Part shown: positions 23,543-32,212 of the stretch, one piece after another
How the letters are laid out: each line of letters starts with the position of its first letter
Position numbering within the stretch: position 1 is the first letter of the stretch
Assembly (NCBI RefSeq): GCF_016863655.1
Contig: NZ_BOPH01000082.1
Location: forward strand, 124,001 to 188,000
Source: Virgisporangium ochraceum
Lineage (GTDB): Bacteria; Actinomycetota; Actinomycetes; Mycobacteriales; Micromonosporaceae
Length of the DNA stretch: 64,000 bases
Direction of reading: 5' to 3'
Translations under genes and position numbers: made by a program
The notes under the pieces: generated by a model
The model's input: only the letters and a program-made list of their open reading frames with translations
Databases searched by the model: none
Told to the model about the DNA's origin: nothing

Positions 23543-24122
23543 GCTCCGACACCAGCGTCTCGACCCGACCCCGGATGTCGTCGCGGATCCGGCGGACGGC
23601 GTCGATGCCCTGCCCCGCCGGGTCGTCGAGGTCCCAGTCCAGGTACCGCTTGCCCGGGAAGACCGGACACGCGTCGCCGCATCCCATCGACACCAGCACG
23701 TCGGAGGACTCGGCCGTGGCGTGGTCGAGCTTGCGGGCGTCTGCGCGGTGATGTCGATGCCGACCTCGCGCATCGCCTCCACGGCGACCGGGTTGATCCG
23801 GTCGGCGGGTGCGCGTGCAGACGAACACGACCCGGTCGGAGGTCAGGTGCGGCGGTCCGAGCAGCGCCAGCGTGTCCGGCCGCAGCCGGAGGTATGTGCG
23901 GCGCCGGTCGCCTTCGGAACGGGTCCGCGCCACCAGGCCGGCCCCGTCGAGGACCTTGAGATGGTGGGCCACGAGGTTGGTCGCCATGCCGAGCTGTTCG
24001 GCGATCTCGCCGGGCGAGGCGTCACCGACCCGCAGGGCGTCGACGATCGCCAACCGGGCCGGATCACCGAGGGCGGCGTGCACCCGGGCCCGGACCTCCA
24101 CGGAGGCAACCTCAGCGTCCAT
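23526..24122 (-). CDS. ArsR repressor fused to a defective ArsC-type arsenate reductase domain
   Basis: The 198 residues begin with a complete ArsR winged helix (residues 10-95; IAEQLGMATNLVAHHLKVLD). A thioredoxin-coupled arsenate reductase domain follows but is broken. The strand VVFVCT is present, yet the HNSARS P-loop with the Cys-x5-Arg nucleophile and about 25-30 residues after it are missing. The next segment is read in the wrong frame; in the other frame it spells ADRINPVAVEAMREVGIDIT. After a second one-base slip the normal ArsC end resumes (KLDHATAESSDVLVSMGCG). The two slips cancel, so the ORF stays open. The DNA-binding part should still work; reductase activity should not. Confidence 0.75.
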   Translation of the reverse strand: MDAEVASVEVRARVHAALGDPARLAIVDALRVGDASPGEIAEQLGMATNLVAHHLKVLDGAGLVARTRSEGDRRRTYLRLRPDTLALLGPPHLTSDRVVFVCTRTRRPDQPGRRGGDARGRHRHHRADARKLDHATAESSDVLVSMGCGDACPVFPGKRYLDWDLDDPAGQGIDAVRRIRDDIRGRVETLVSELSAAR

Positions 24123-24148
24123 TGACTCAACTATCACTGAGTCAATGG
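24119..24148 (-). promoter_or_regulatory. Palindromic operator over the arsR-arsC start codon
   Basis: Perfect 11-bp arms CCATTGACTCA (24119-24129) and TGAGTCAATGG (24138-24148) are separated by 8 bases, and the ATG of the ArsR-ArsC gene (24122-24120) lies in the left arm. A TGATAG hexamer in the spacer on the minus strand could be the -10 of a leaderless message. This fits autorepression by ArsR. Confidence 0.7.
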
Positions 24149-24154
24149 CGGCGG

Positions 24155-24796
24155 TCAAGGGTCGCGTGACGCGGCTCCGCGGACCCGGGCGCGCTCGGCC
24201 CGGACGTAGTAGAGCCTGGGTCGGCGGGTGCCGGTCGCGACGACCCGCAACCCGGCCGCGGTGACCAGCGCGGTGACCCGTTCGACCACGTCGGCCGGAA
24301 CGGAGTGGACGCTGAGCCGGCGTGCGAGCGGCCCGGACGCCGGCCGGAGGTCGACGATGAGCAGCCGGCCACCGGGACGCAGCACGCGGTGCATCTCGTG
24401 GAACGCCCCGGCCCGCAGGTCGGCGGGGATGTGGTGGACGGCGAGGCTGGCCACGACGAGGTCGAACGACGCGTCCGGCTCGGGGATCGCCTGCGCGCCG
24501 GCGACGTGGAAGTGGCAGCCGGACGGTGACACGCGGCGGGCGTGGGCGACCATCGGTGCGGACGGGTCGACGCCGACCACCGCCCCGTCCGCGCCGACCG
24601 CGCGGGCCACCCGTCGGGTCAGGTAGCCGGTGCCGCAGCCGACGTCGAGGACCCGGTCGCCGGCAGCGGCGCCGCTGAGGGCGACCAGGCCGTCGAACAC
24701 CGGGCGGCGGAAGCCGGCGAAGGCGACCGTGGCGGCGACGTCGTACAGGCGGGGATGGTGCAGCTCGCCGCCGCGGCCCCTGCGCGTGTGTCCCAT
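24155..24796 (-). CDS. Class I SAM-dependent methyltransferase (UbiE-like)
   Basis: This 213-residue enzyme has motif I VLDVGCGTGYLTR (about residues 49-61), acidic motif VGVDPSAPM, and the motif after it FDLVVASLAVHHIP. It has no cysteine triad of the arsenite methyltransferase ArsM, so arsenic methylation is unlikely despite the neighbours. It lies 15 bases after the permease gene of the ABC-2 exporter on the same strand and probably shares its transcript. The substrate is unknown. Confidence 0.8.
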   Translation of the reverse strand: MGHTRRGRGGELHHPRLYDVAATVAFAGFRRPVFDGLVALSGAAAGDRVLDVGCGTGYLTRRVARAVGADGAVVGVDPSAPMVAHARRVSPSGCHFHVAGAQAIPEPDASFDLVVASLAVHHIPADLRAGAFHEMHRVLRPGGRLLIVDLRPASGPLARRLSVHSVPADVVERVTALVTAAGLRVVATGTRRPRLYYVRAERARVRGAASRDP

Positions 24797-24811
24797 CGGG
24801 GGTCGCTCCGG

Positions 24812-25531
24812 TCAGGCGATGTCGCGTCGACGGGTGACGACGGCGGCCGCCACGCCGACGGCCGCGACGTAGGCGGCCAGGAGGACGACGGCGCCCCACT
24901 GCGGGAGGCCGTCGCCTCCGGACGGCAGACCGCCGAGGGCGGCACCGGCCGCGAAGGGCAGCCACTGGGCTGCGTCGGACCCGATGAGGGCGGCCACGAC
25001 GGCTTCGACGAGGGCGAGCCAGGCCAGCGACCCGGTGATCGCCGCGGTGACGTTCGGGACGAGCGCGCCGATCCCGACGCCGAGGGCGGCGAAGGCGACG
25101 TTCCACGCGACGCAGCCGGCGATGGTGCGCCACAGACGGGGGTCCGACCAGTCGACCGTCACGTCGGTGACCGCCGCCGCGACGGCGACGGACGCGACGG
25201 CGGTGATTGCGCCGACCGCCCCGAAGACGGCGCCCGCTCCGGTGTACACGGCGAGCTTGCGTGCGAGCACGCGGCCGCGGTGCGGGCTGGTCAGGTAGGT
25301 GTCGGTGATGGTGCGGTGCCGGTGCTCGCCGGCGACGGCCATGATGCCGAGGACGAGGGTGAACAGGGCCACCAGCCCGAGGTGGGCGGCGCCGGCCCGC
25401 ACGATCGTCGGGTCGGTGCGGTCGCCCGTGGTGAACGGACCGGCGACGCCGGCCACGATCACGAGCTGTGCGACGGCGAGCAGGATCCACGGTGTGCGGA
25501 TGGTGCGCAGCTTGAGCAGTTCAGCGGACAT
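24812..25531 (-). CDS. ABC-2 type exporter permease
   Basis: This 239-residue membrane subunit has six hydrophobic segments. It begins SAELLKLRTIRTPWILLAV, the usual cytoplasmic start of actinobacterial ABC-2 permeases, and contains GEHRHRTITDTYLTSPHRGRV, the conserved loop with the E-x-x-x-x-T-x-x-x-x-L-x-S-P pattern. It overlaps the ATPase gene by 11 bases and forms an export pump with it. Confidence 0.85.
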   Translation of the reverse strand: MSAELLKLRTIRTPWILLAVAQLVIVAGVAGPFTTGDRTDPTIVRAGAAHLGLVALFTLVLGIMAVAGEHRHRTITDTYLTSPHRGRVLARKLAVYTGAGAVFGAVGAITAVASVAVAAAVTDVTVDWSDPRLWRTIAGCVAWNVAFAALGVGIGALVPNVTAAITGSLAWLALVEAVVAALIGSDAAQWLPFAAGAALGGLPSGGDGLPQWGAVVLLAAYVAAVGVAAAVVTRRRDIA

Positions 25532-26234
25532 CGGCGGTGCCTCCGACCAGGGTGAGGAACGCCGTCTCCAGCGGCCCGTCGAGGCCGTCGAGCGGACCGG
25601 CGTAGCGCAGCGAACCGTCGTGGACGATGACGAGGTGGTCGACGGTCTGTGCGACCTCGGACAGGACGTGGCTGGAGAACAGCACGGTGCGGCCCTGCGC
25701 GGCGAGGTCGCGGAGCAGGCCGCGCAACCAGGCCATCCCGGCGGGGTCGAGGCCGTTGGCCGGCTCGTCGAGGATGAGCACCTGCGGGTCGCCGAGCAGG
25801 GCGGCGGCCAGGCCGAGGCGTTGGCGCATGCCGAGGGAGTAGCCGCGCACCCGCCGGCCGGCGGCGTCGGTGAGGCCCACCCGGTCGAGGACCTCGTCGA
25901 CCCGGCCGGCGGGCAGACCGGCGGCGCGGGCGGCGACCCGCAGGTGGTCGCGGCCGCGGCGGCCCGGGTGGAACCCGGTGGTCTCCAGGACGGCGCCGAC
26001 CGCGCGGCGCGGCTGTGGCAGGTCGTCGTAGCGGTGCCCGCCGATCAGGGCCTCGCCGGCGCTCGGGCGGACCAGGCCGAGGATCATCCGTAGCGTCGTG
26101 GACTTGCCGGCGCCGTTGGGGCCGAGGAAGCCGGTGACCTGTCCGGCGGGGACGTCGAAGGTGAGGTCGCGGACCGCGGTGACCGGTCCGAAGCGTTTGC
26201 TCAGCCCGCGGGCCGAGATTCCGTCGTGTCGCAC
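25521..26234 (-). CDS. ABC exporter ATPase (CcmA/drug-resistance type)
   Basis: The 237-residue ATPase contains Walker A GPNGAGKST, signature YSLGMRQRL (SLGM in place of LSGG, normal for ABC-2 drug and antibiotic exporters) and Walker B VLILDEPANGLDP. GTG 26234 starts just before the conserved ISARGLSKRFG strand; the frame is open far upstream but only in shadow sequence. With the permease it should export a lipid, antibiotic or peptide. The divergent two-component system probably regulates it. Confidence 0.87.
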   Translation of the reverse strand: MRHDGISARGLSKRFGPVTAVRDLTFDVPAGQVTGFLGPNGAGKSTTLRMILGLVRPSAGEALIGGHRYDDLPQPRRAVGAVLETTGFHPGRRGRDHLRVAARAAGLPAGRVDEVLDRVGLTDAAGRRVRGYSLGMRQRLGLAAALLGDPQVLILDEPANGLDPAGMAWLRGLLRDLAAQGRTVLFSSHVLSEVAQTVDHLVIVHDGSLRYAGPLDGLDGPLETAFLTLVGGTADVR

Positions 26235-26370
26235 GGTGACCGACGATTCCGCAGCCGGGCCGCCGCTGTCGTCACGCCGTGGTGGCATCTTGCACGTACC
26301 GCGGCCGCGGTACGGGCCGTACCCCCGTGGCGGGACGCCACGAAGCGGTGGTCGCTCGTACCGTGAACGC

Positions 26371-27585
26371 ATGACGACGCTGGGCGCGCTGCGGCACGGG
26401 GTGCACCACGCACTGCACGACGGGGTTCGTGAACGGGCGCACCGGTTCGCGGCCCGGCCGGTCCGCGCCGACGCGCTGATCGCGGCGGTCATCCTGGGGG
26501 TGACGCTGGTGACCGCGACCGCGGGGCCGCAGGCGCGCCCGCTGAGCCCGCTCGCGCTGGTGTCGGCGGTGGTGGCCGGTGCCGTGCTGGTGCTGCGCCG
26601 TCGGTACCCGTTCGCGACGCTGCTGGTCAGCGCGTTCGCGGCCGAGGTGTTCCTGGCCCACCACGACGGACGCAACGGGCTGCTGCTGCTCGCCGCGCCG
26701 CTGGTGGCCCTGTCGACGGTCGCCGAGCGGGCCACCCGGATGCGCGCCGTCCTCGTGGGCGGGCTGGTCGTGCTGGCCATCGGCGTCACGCACGTGTGGT
26801 TGAAGCCGGCGCTGCTCGGCGCGGAGAACCTGGCCCTGGCGGCGTTCGGGGGCCTGGCGGTCGCGGCCGGTACCGCGTCGCGTCACCGCCACGCCTTTCT
26901 CGCCGAGGCGCGTAAGCGGGCCGACCGCGCCGAGGCCGACCGCGACGCCGAGGCCCGGCGCCGGGTCACTGAGGAGCGGCTGCGCATCGCCCGCGACCTG
27001 CACGACGTCATCGGCCACCACCTGGCGCTGATCCACATCCAGGCCCGGGTCGCCGCGCGCGCGATCGACAGCGCGGGGAGCCCGGCCGCGCAGGCGCTCG
27101 ACCACGTGTGCGCGGCGAGCAAGGCCGCGCTGACCGACCTCGGTGACACGATCGGCCTGCTGCGCCAGGACGGCGACCCCGCCGACCCCACCGTGCCGGT
27201 GTGCGGGCTCGACCGCGTGGAGGACCTGCTGGCCGCGTACCGACGCTCCGGCCTCGACATCGCCGTGACCGCGACCGGGGCGGTCCGTCCGCTGCCGGGT
27301 CCGGCGGACCTGACCGCCTACCGCGTCCTGCAGGAGTCGCTGACCAACGTGTGCAAACACGTGGGGCCGACGTCGGTGGCGGTCACCCTCGCCTACCGGG
27401 ACGACGGACTGGAGCTGACCGTGGAGAACCCGACCACCGGCGCGGTGCCGGGTCTGCCGGGGCACGGCCACGTCGGGATGCGCGAACGCGTCGGAGCGCT
27501 TGGCGGCACGTTCACCGCCGGCCCGGTCGCAGACGCGGCCAGCGGCCGGTACCGCGTCACCGCCCGGCTGCCGTACGCCGCATGA
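26371..27585 (+). CDS. Sensor histidine kinase, NarL/DesK class
   Basis: This 404-residue kinase has four to five N-terminal membrane helices (about residues 33-165), a HisKA_3 box ERLRIARDLHDVIGHHLALI with phospho-acceptor His211, and a C-terminal HATPase domain (ESLTNVCKHV, then GHGHVGMRERVGALGG). The N-terminus has no extracellular domain, so it may sense membrane or exporter state. ATG 26371 lies 137 bases from the divergent ATPase gene. The gene overlaps the response regulator by 4 bases. Confidence 0.9.
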   Translation: MTTLGALRHGVHHALHDGVRERAHRFAARPVRADALIAAVILGVTLVTATAGPQARPLSPLALVSAVVAGAVLVLRRRYPFATLLVSAFAAEVFLAHHDGRNGLLLLAAPLVALSTVAERATRMRAVLVGGLVVLAIGVTHVWLKPALLGAENLALAAFGGLAVAAGTASRHRHAFLAEARKRADRAEADRDAEARRRVTEERLRIARDLHDVIGHHLALIHIQARVAARAIDSAGSPAAQALDHVCAASKAALTDLGDTIGLLRQDGDPADPTVPVCGLDRVEDLLAAYRRSGLDIAVTATGAVRPLPGPADLTAYRVLQESLTNVCKHVGPTSVAVTLAYRDDGLELTVENPTTGAVPGLPGHGHVGMRERVGALGGTFTAGPVADAASGRYRVTARLPYAA

Positions 27586-28238
27586 CGATCCGGGTGGTGC
27601 TCGCCGACGACCAGCCCCTGGTGCGGGGCGGGTTCGCCGTGTTCGTCAACGCCGCGCCCGACATGTGCGTCGTGGGCGAGGCCGGCGATGGGGAGCAGGC
27701 CGTCGATCAGGCCCGCAGCACGACGGCGGACGTGGTGGTGATGGACATCCGCATGCCGAACCTGGACGGGTTGGCGGCCACCCGTCGCCTCACCGCCGAA
27801 CTGCCCGACGTCCGGGTGCTGATCCTCACGACGTTCGAGGTCGACGAGTACGTGTTCCAGGCGCTGCGCGCGGGCGCCAGCGGCTTCCTCGGCAAGAACG
27901 CCGAACCCGACGAGCTCATCGACGCGATCCGGCTGGTGCACCGGGGCGAGCAACTGCTGTCGCCGGCTGCCACCCGTGCGTTGATCGGACGCTTCCTGCG
28001 CCAGCCCGACCACGACCGCCCGACAGCCGACCTCGCGAACCTGACCGGCCGCGAACGCGAGGTCGTCGCGCTCGTCGCCACGGGCATGTCCAACGACGAC
28101 ATCGCCCGTCACCTGGTGGTCAGCCCGCACACCGCGAAGACGCACGTGAACCGGGCCATGTCCAAGCTCGGCGCCCGCGACCGCGCCCAACTCGTCATCG
28201 CCGCGTACGAGGCCGGCCTGGTACGCCCGACGACCTGA
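27582..28238 (+). CDS. Response regulator, NarL/LuxR class
   Basis: This 218-residue regulator has a receiver domain with phospho-acceptor Asp55 (VVVMDIRMPNLDG), conserved Thr and Lys (LTTFEVDEYV, FLGKNAEP) and a C-terminal LuxR HTH (LTGREREVVALVATGMSNDD, VVSPHTAKTHVNRAMSKLG). It is coupled to the kinase through ATGA overlap. The neighbouring ABC-2 pump is its likely target, an arrangement common for antimicrobial-peptide or cell-envelope stress response modules. Confidence 0.92.
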   Translation: MTIRVVLADDQPLVRGGFAVFVNAAPDMCVVGEAGDGEQAVDQARSTTADVVVMDIRMPNLDGLAATRRLTAELPDVRVLILTTFEVDEYVFQALRAGASGFLGKNAEPDELIDAIRLVHRGEQLLSPAATRALIGRFLRQPDHDRPTADLANLTGREREVVALVATGMSNDDIARHLVVSPHTAKTHVNRAMSKLGARDRAQLVIAAYEAGLVRPTT

Positions 28239-28281
28239 CGGCGCGGCAACGGCGACACGGCGGGCGGCCGCCTCGCACGGC

Positions 28282-28713
28282 TCACCCTTCCAGGCGCCGC
28301 TTGAGGGCAGCCAGGTTCGCCGGCATCTCCTTCTCCGCTTCCCGCCGGACGACGAGCGGGACCAGGACCTTGCCGATGCCGTGGCCGGTGAAGTCCACCG
28401 AGATGGTGAGGCGGGACCGTTCGTCGGCGAGCGGCTCGACGCGGAGGTCGACGGTGGCCCGGATGGGTCCGTCGGTGCCGCGGACACCCCAGGTCGCCGG
28501 TGGCTCGACGTGGGTGATCTCGGAGGTGCTGGAGCGGTTCGCGCCGCCGATCCGGCGGGTGGTCATGCACCGTGTGCCGACCGCGGGCGGGCCCTCCAGG
28601 TGCCCGTCGACGACGCCCTTCTGCCACTCGTGGAACCGGGCGGGGTCGGTGGCGTAGGCGTACACGTCGCTGGCGGATCGGTCCACGTCGATGCTGGTGA
28701 CGATCGGTGCCAT
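28282..28713 (-). CDS. SRPBCC-family (polyketide cyclase/START-like) protein
   Basis: This 143-residue protein has the helix-grip fold pattern: an N-terminal VTSIDVDRSASDVYAYATDPARFHEWQKGV segment, beta strands and a long C-terminal helix (EAEKEMPANLAALKRRLEG). Proteins of this kind bind hydrophobic ligands or act on them. It lies 6 bases after the ECF sigma gene on the same strand, so it is probably the last gene of that operon. The ligand is unknown. Confidence 0.75.
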   Translation of the reverse strand: MAPIVTSIDVDRSASDVYAYATDPARFHEWQKGVVDGHLEGPPAVGTRCMTTRRIGGANRSSTSEITHVEPPATWGVRGTDGPIRATVDLRVEPLADERSRLTISVDFTGHGIGKVLVPLVVRREAEKEMPANLAALKRRLEG

Positions 28714-28719
28714 CTGTGG

Positions 28720-29913
28720 TCATCTCCAAGAGAGTCGGTGCCGGAGAAGGGACTGCTCGGCGGGGTTGGCGGTGCGGGCGAGGGCGCGGATGTCCGCTTC
28801 GCGGGCCTCCCCGGTGCGGCCCAGGGCGCGGAGAAGCTCGGCGCGGGTGGCGTGCAGAAGGTGGTAGTCGTCGAGCTGGCCGGCCAGGGTGTCCACTTCG
28901 GACAGTGCGGCTTCCGGGCCGGCCACGTAGCGGTAGGCGACCGCGCGGTGCAGCCGGGTCACCGGCGACGGCGCGAGGTGCAGCAGCATGTCGTACAACA
29001 CGGTGATCTGGGCCCAGTCGGTGTCGTCCCACCGTTCGGCCTCGGCGTGACACGCGACGATGGCCGCCTGCAGCTGGTAGGGACCGGGGCGCTTGTGGGA
29101 CGCGGCGCGGGCGATCAGGTGGCCCGCGTCGGCGATGGCCGCGTGGTCCCAGCGGGTCCGGTCCTGGTGCGGGAGCTGGATGATGTCGCCGTTGAGGTCG
29201 AACCGCGCCGCGGCACGGGCGCGGTGCAGCCGGATGAGCGCGAGGAGCCCGGCGACCTCCGGCTCGGTGGGCATCAGGTGGTGCAGCATCGCGGCGAGGA
29301 ACTCGGCGTCGTCGGTGAGATCACGGGACCCGGGTGCGGCCCCACTCGGCAGGTAGCCCTCGTTGAACAGCAGGTAGATGACCGCGAGAACCTCGGCCAG
29401 CCGGCCGGCGAGCTCGTCGGACGCCGGTATCCGGTACGGGATGCCGGCGTCGCCGATCTTCTTCTTGGCGCGGGTGATGCGCTGCCCGACGGTGGCTTCG
29501 GGGACGAGGAACGCCCTGGCGATCTGGGCGGTGGTCAGCCCGCAGACGACGCGTAGCGTCAACGCGACCTGGGCGCTGCGCGGCAGGGCCGGGTGGCAGC
29601 AGGTGAAGACCAGCCTCAGCCGGTCGTCGGGTTGTGGCTCGGTGGGCCAGGTGACGAGGGCGAGCTTGTCGCGGTGACGGACCTCCCGGCGGATGGCGTC
29701 GAGGCCGCGGCGGCGGGCCACGGTGAACAGCCACGCGTCGGGCCGGTCGGGGATGCCGTCGACGGGCCAGCGGGTCAGAGCCGCCTCGACGGCGTCCTGG
29801 ACGAGGTCCTCGGCGGCGGCGAAGTCGCCGACCAGCGGCACCAGGGACGCGGCGAGCCGGCCCGCGTGGTCGCGGACCACGCGGACCAGCTCGGTGTGGG
29901 TCGGTGGGGTCAA
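28720..29913 (-). CDS. ECF sigma factor, ECF42-type with C-terminal TPR-like extension
   Basis: This 397-residue sigma factor has sigma-2 (LVGDFAAAEDLVQDAVEAAL, WLFTVARRRGLDAIRR) and sigma-4 (LTLRVVCGLTTAQIARAFLV, then TVGQRITRAKKKI). A C-terminal half of about 200 residues follows, as in the ECF42 group, where it is needed for activity. No anti-sigma factor is nearby, typical for this group, whose hallmark neighbours are YCII/DGPF proteins, as seen here. TTG 29913 overlaps the YCII stop (TTGA) and is the best coupled start; GTG 29880 is possible but cuts region 2. Confidence 0.85.
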   Translation of the reverse strand: MTPPTHTELVRVVRDHAGRLAASLVPLVGDFAAAEDLVQDAVEAALTRWPVDGIPDRPDAWLFTVARRRGLDAIRREVRHRDKLALVTWPTEPQPDDRLRLVFTCCHPALPRSAQVALTLRVVCGLTTAQIARAFLVPEATVGQRITRAKKKIGDAGIPYRIPASDELAGRLAEVLAVIYLLFNEGYLPSGAAPGSRDLTDDAEFLAAMLHHLMPTEPEVAGLLALIRLHRARAAARFDLNGDIIQLPHQDRTRWDHAAIADAGHLIARAASHKRPGPYQLQAAIVACHAEAERWDDTDWAQITVLYDMLLHLAPSPVTRLHRAVAYRYVAGPEAALSEVDTLAGQLDDYHLLHATRAELLRALGRTGEAREADIRALARTANPAEQSLLRHRLSWR

Positions 29914-30251
29914 GAGGCGATCGGCCGGATCTCCACGACCGGGCAGGCCGGCCACGAGCGGGCGATCCGCAGCGCCTCGTCGAGGTCGGCGACGTCGATC
30001 TCGGCGTAGCCGCTGACGACCTCCTTGCCCTCCACGAACGGGCCGTCGGTGACCAGCGGCTCGCCGCCCTCCAGCCGCACCGTGGTGGCGGAGTCGGCGG
30101 GTAGGAGGTGGGCGTGGTGGGTGATCCTGTCGTGGTTGTCGACGAACCACTGCTGGACGCGAGCGTAGGCGCGGTCCCGCTCGGGGCCGTCCATGGCCGC
30201 CAGGTCGGCGGCGAACTGCTCGGTCTCGACGAACATCAGCACGTACTTCAC
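29910..30251 (-). CDS. YCII/DGPF-family protein
   Basis: This 113-residue ferredoxin-fold protein begins MKYVLMFVETEQF and contains VTDGPFVEGKEVVSGYAEID, which includes the DGPF signature of the YCII-related family. Members are small dimeric proteins with possible catalytic Asp/His residues and uncertain biochemistry. They are linked to ECF42 sigma factors in many actinobacteria and may be part of the signal they respond to. It overlaps both neighbours by 4 bases. Confidence 0.85.
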   Translation of the reverse strand: MKYVLMFVETEQFAADLAAMDGPERDRAYARVQQWFVDNHDRITHHAHLLPADSATTVRLEGGEPLVTDGPFVEGKEVVSGYAEIDVADLDEALRIARSWPACPVVEIRPIAS

Positions 30252-30742
30252 GGCGCTCCTCCGAACTCAGCTCCTCCGAACATCTGTGCCATCCGCTTGC
30301 CCAGCTCTTCTCCGCTGACATCCTCGACGTGCGAGGCGACCGTCCAGCCGTGGCCGAACGGGTCGATGATGAACCCGTCCCGGTCACCGTAGAACTGGTC
30401 CTCCGGCGCCCGCTTCACGGTGGCGCCGAGCTCGACGGCCCTGGCCAGGGTGGCGTCGACGTCCTCGACGTAGATGAACTGGAACACGGGACTGCCGGGG
30501 AGTCCGCCGGCGGGTGGGGCGGTGGTGCCCGTGTGTGGGTTCTCGTCCTCGACGATCAGTACCGAGTCGCCGATCTCGATCTCGGAGTGGACGATGGTGC
30601 CGCCCGGGCCGGGCATGCGCATCCGCTCGGTCGCGCCGAAGACCTCGGCGTAGAACTCCAGCGCCTTGGCGGCGCCCCGCACCACGAGGCAGGGCGTCAC
30701 CCGGCGGTAGCGGTCCGGAATCGGGTTGGGCCTGGCTGTCAT
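30248..30742 (-). CDS. VOC-family (glyoxalase/PhnB-like) protein
   Basis: This 164-residue VOC protein follows the PhnB pattern: VTPCLVVRGAAKALEFYAEVFG at the start, a central SVLIVEDE strand and GFIIDPFGHGWTVASHVEDV near the end. PhnB-like members keep one metal-ligand pattern and are often non-catalytic binding proteins. It is the first gene of the VOC-YCII-ECF-SRPBCC operon. Confidence 0.85.
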   Translation of the reverse strand: MTARPNPIPDRYRRVTPCLVVRGAAKALEFYAEVFGATERMRMPGPGGTIVHSEIEIGDSVLIVEDENPHTGTTAPPAGGLPGSPVFQFIYVEDVDATLARAVELGATVKRAPEDQFYGDRDGFIIDPFGHGWTVASHVEDVSGEELGKRMAQMFGGAEFGGAP

Positions 30743-30821
30743 GTGTCCTCTTTCGCTCGGGTCCCTTCACCGGATAGTCGATCGGCGGGAGCCGCGATCC
30801 GACACCGGCGCGAAAGTTCTG

Positions 30822-32099
30822 TCAGCCCGGACCCGCCGAGTCCACGACGGGAAACTCCCGGCGCACCTCCGCCAGGAACTCCGCGCGCCGGGTGCCGAAC
30901 GTGGTGGTCGCCGCCCACAGCGCTTCCAGCGCCGCCTGCAGCGGATCCGGCCCGGCGGCGGCCGCCAGCGCCGGCACCGCCATCGCCACCGGATTCACCG
31001 GGGCGTCGAGCATCGCGCCGAGCGACGGGGCCGCGCCACGTCCGCGCCGGGCGAACGCGACGATGCGGTACCCGCCGGGCTCGTGCCCGCCGGCCTCGTG
31101 CCGGTCCGAGATCCGCGCGAACAGCGCGGCCGGGTCGGTGAACTCGGCGGGGAGAGGGCGACCGTGCCGCAGCGCCGTCCACGCCGGGGCCAGCCAGTCG
31201 AGGTCGGCGATGCCGGCGTGGGCGAACGCCCGCCGGGCGGCCCACACCGCGATCTCCCGCTGGACGGCATCGTCGGCCCCGGCCACTCCGTCGACCAGGT
31301 CGCGGTCCAGGCGTGCGATCCCCTGAACGTTGCCCACGACGCGGCGCAACCGTTCGCCCGGCGGGCGCCCACCCCAGCGCCGCGCCTCGTCCCGCCGCCG
31401 GTACTCCTCCGCGCGCCGCTCCTGCTCCTGCCGCTCACGCCGCGCGGCCTCGACCTGCTCCCACAGCGAGGGCGGCGCCGGCAGGGCCGACGCCCAGTCG
31501 TGCCAGTAGCCGGCGGCGCGGCTGGTCCGCAGGACGATCGCGTCGGGACGCGGGAAGCCGTCGACCGGGCCGCCGCCCGGACCGCCGCCCGCGCCGTCGG
31601 GCGCATCGTCCGGCCAGAAGCACAACAGGTACCGGTCCGGCCGCTGGTCCATGTACGTGTAGTCGTCGTCCTCCAGCGTGTCCGGGTCGAACCCGCCGAA
31701 CGGGTCACGCCCCTCGTCCATGCCGGCGGCGCAGTACCGGACGCGGAAGGTGGGCAGCGGGCCGGTCTCGGGCCCGTCGGGGATCAGCGGCAACGGTGCC
31801 AACGTGCCGTCGCCCCAGGGCACCAGGTCCACCGTCGCGCCCCGCGGCACGAACGGCGCCTCGACCACCTCCTCCCACTCATCAGCGGCGGCCGGCGGTT
31901 CCCGCTCGTGGAGCTCGACCCGCAGCCGCACCCGGCCGGAATGCGTGCCGGTCATCAGGAACAACGCGCCGGGCTCGCCGGCGCCGCAGAGGCCGTTCAC
32001 CTGTCCGGCGAAGGCCTTCGTCATGTCCGGCAGTTCCCGGCTGACCACGTAGAACTGTCCGTAGGCGACCGGGACCACGTCTTCGAAAAGCACCCGCAT
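30822..32099 (-). CDS. Uncharacterised 425-residue soluble protein
   Basis: I do not recognise this protein. It starts MRVLFEDVVPVAYGQFYVVS, has no signal peptide or membrane segment, and consists of an N-terminal beta-rich domain (residues 1-200) with acidic Asp-rich loop LEDDDYTYMDQRPDRYLL, a charged central helix rich in Glu and Arg (residues 215-245, possible coiled coil) and a C-terminal alpha-helical domain. ATG 32099 is preferred over the ATG at 32156, whose first 19 residues look unstructured. It stands alone between the VOC operon and the divergent DUF6153-like gene. Confidence 0.6.
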   Translation of the reverse strand: MRVLFEDVVPVAYGQFYVVSRELPDMTKAFAGQVNGLCGAGEPGALFLMTGTHSGRVRLRVELHEREPPAAADEWEEVVEAPFVPRGATVDLVPWGDGTLAPLPLIPDGPETGPLPTFRVRYCAAGMDEGRDPFGGFDPDTLEDDDYTYMDQRPDRYLLCFWPDDAPDGAGGGPGGGPVDGFPRPDAIVLRTSRAAGYWHDWASALPAPPSLWEQVEAARRERQEQERRAEEYRRRDEARRWGGRPPGERLRRVVGNVQGIARLDRDLVDGVAGADDAVQREIAVWAARRAFAHAGIADLDWLAPAWTALRHGRPLPAEFTDPAALFARISDRHEAGGHEPGGYRIVAFARRGRGAAPSLGAMLDAPVNPVAMAVPALAAAAGPDPLQAALEALWAATTTFGTRRAEFLAEVRREFPVVDSAGPG

Positions 32100-32212
32100 C
32101 CGACCGATCCTGCCACCGCAGAACTGCTCGCCCCGGGCAGGCTCGGCCCGGTTCACGGACCGCTCCGCGGACTCTCTACTGTGGATGGACCCGCGCGGTG
32201 GGAGGTGAGGGT

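Noticed and set aside
24155-24796. Arsenite methyltransferase ArsM
   Set aside because: The conserved cysteine residues of ArsM are absent; the protein is a general UbiE-like methyltransferase.
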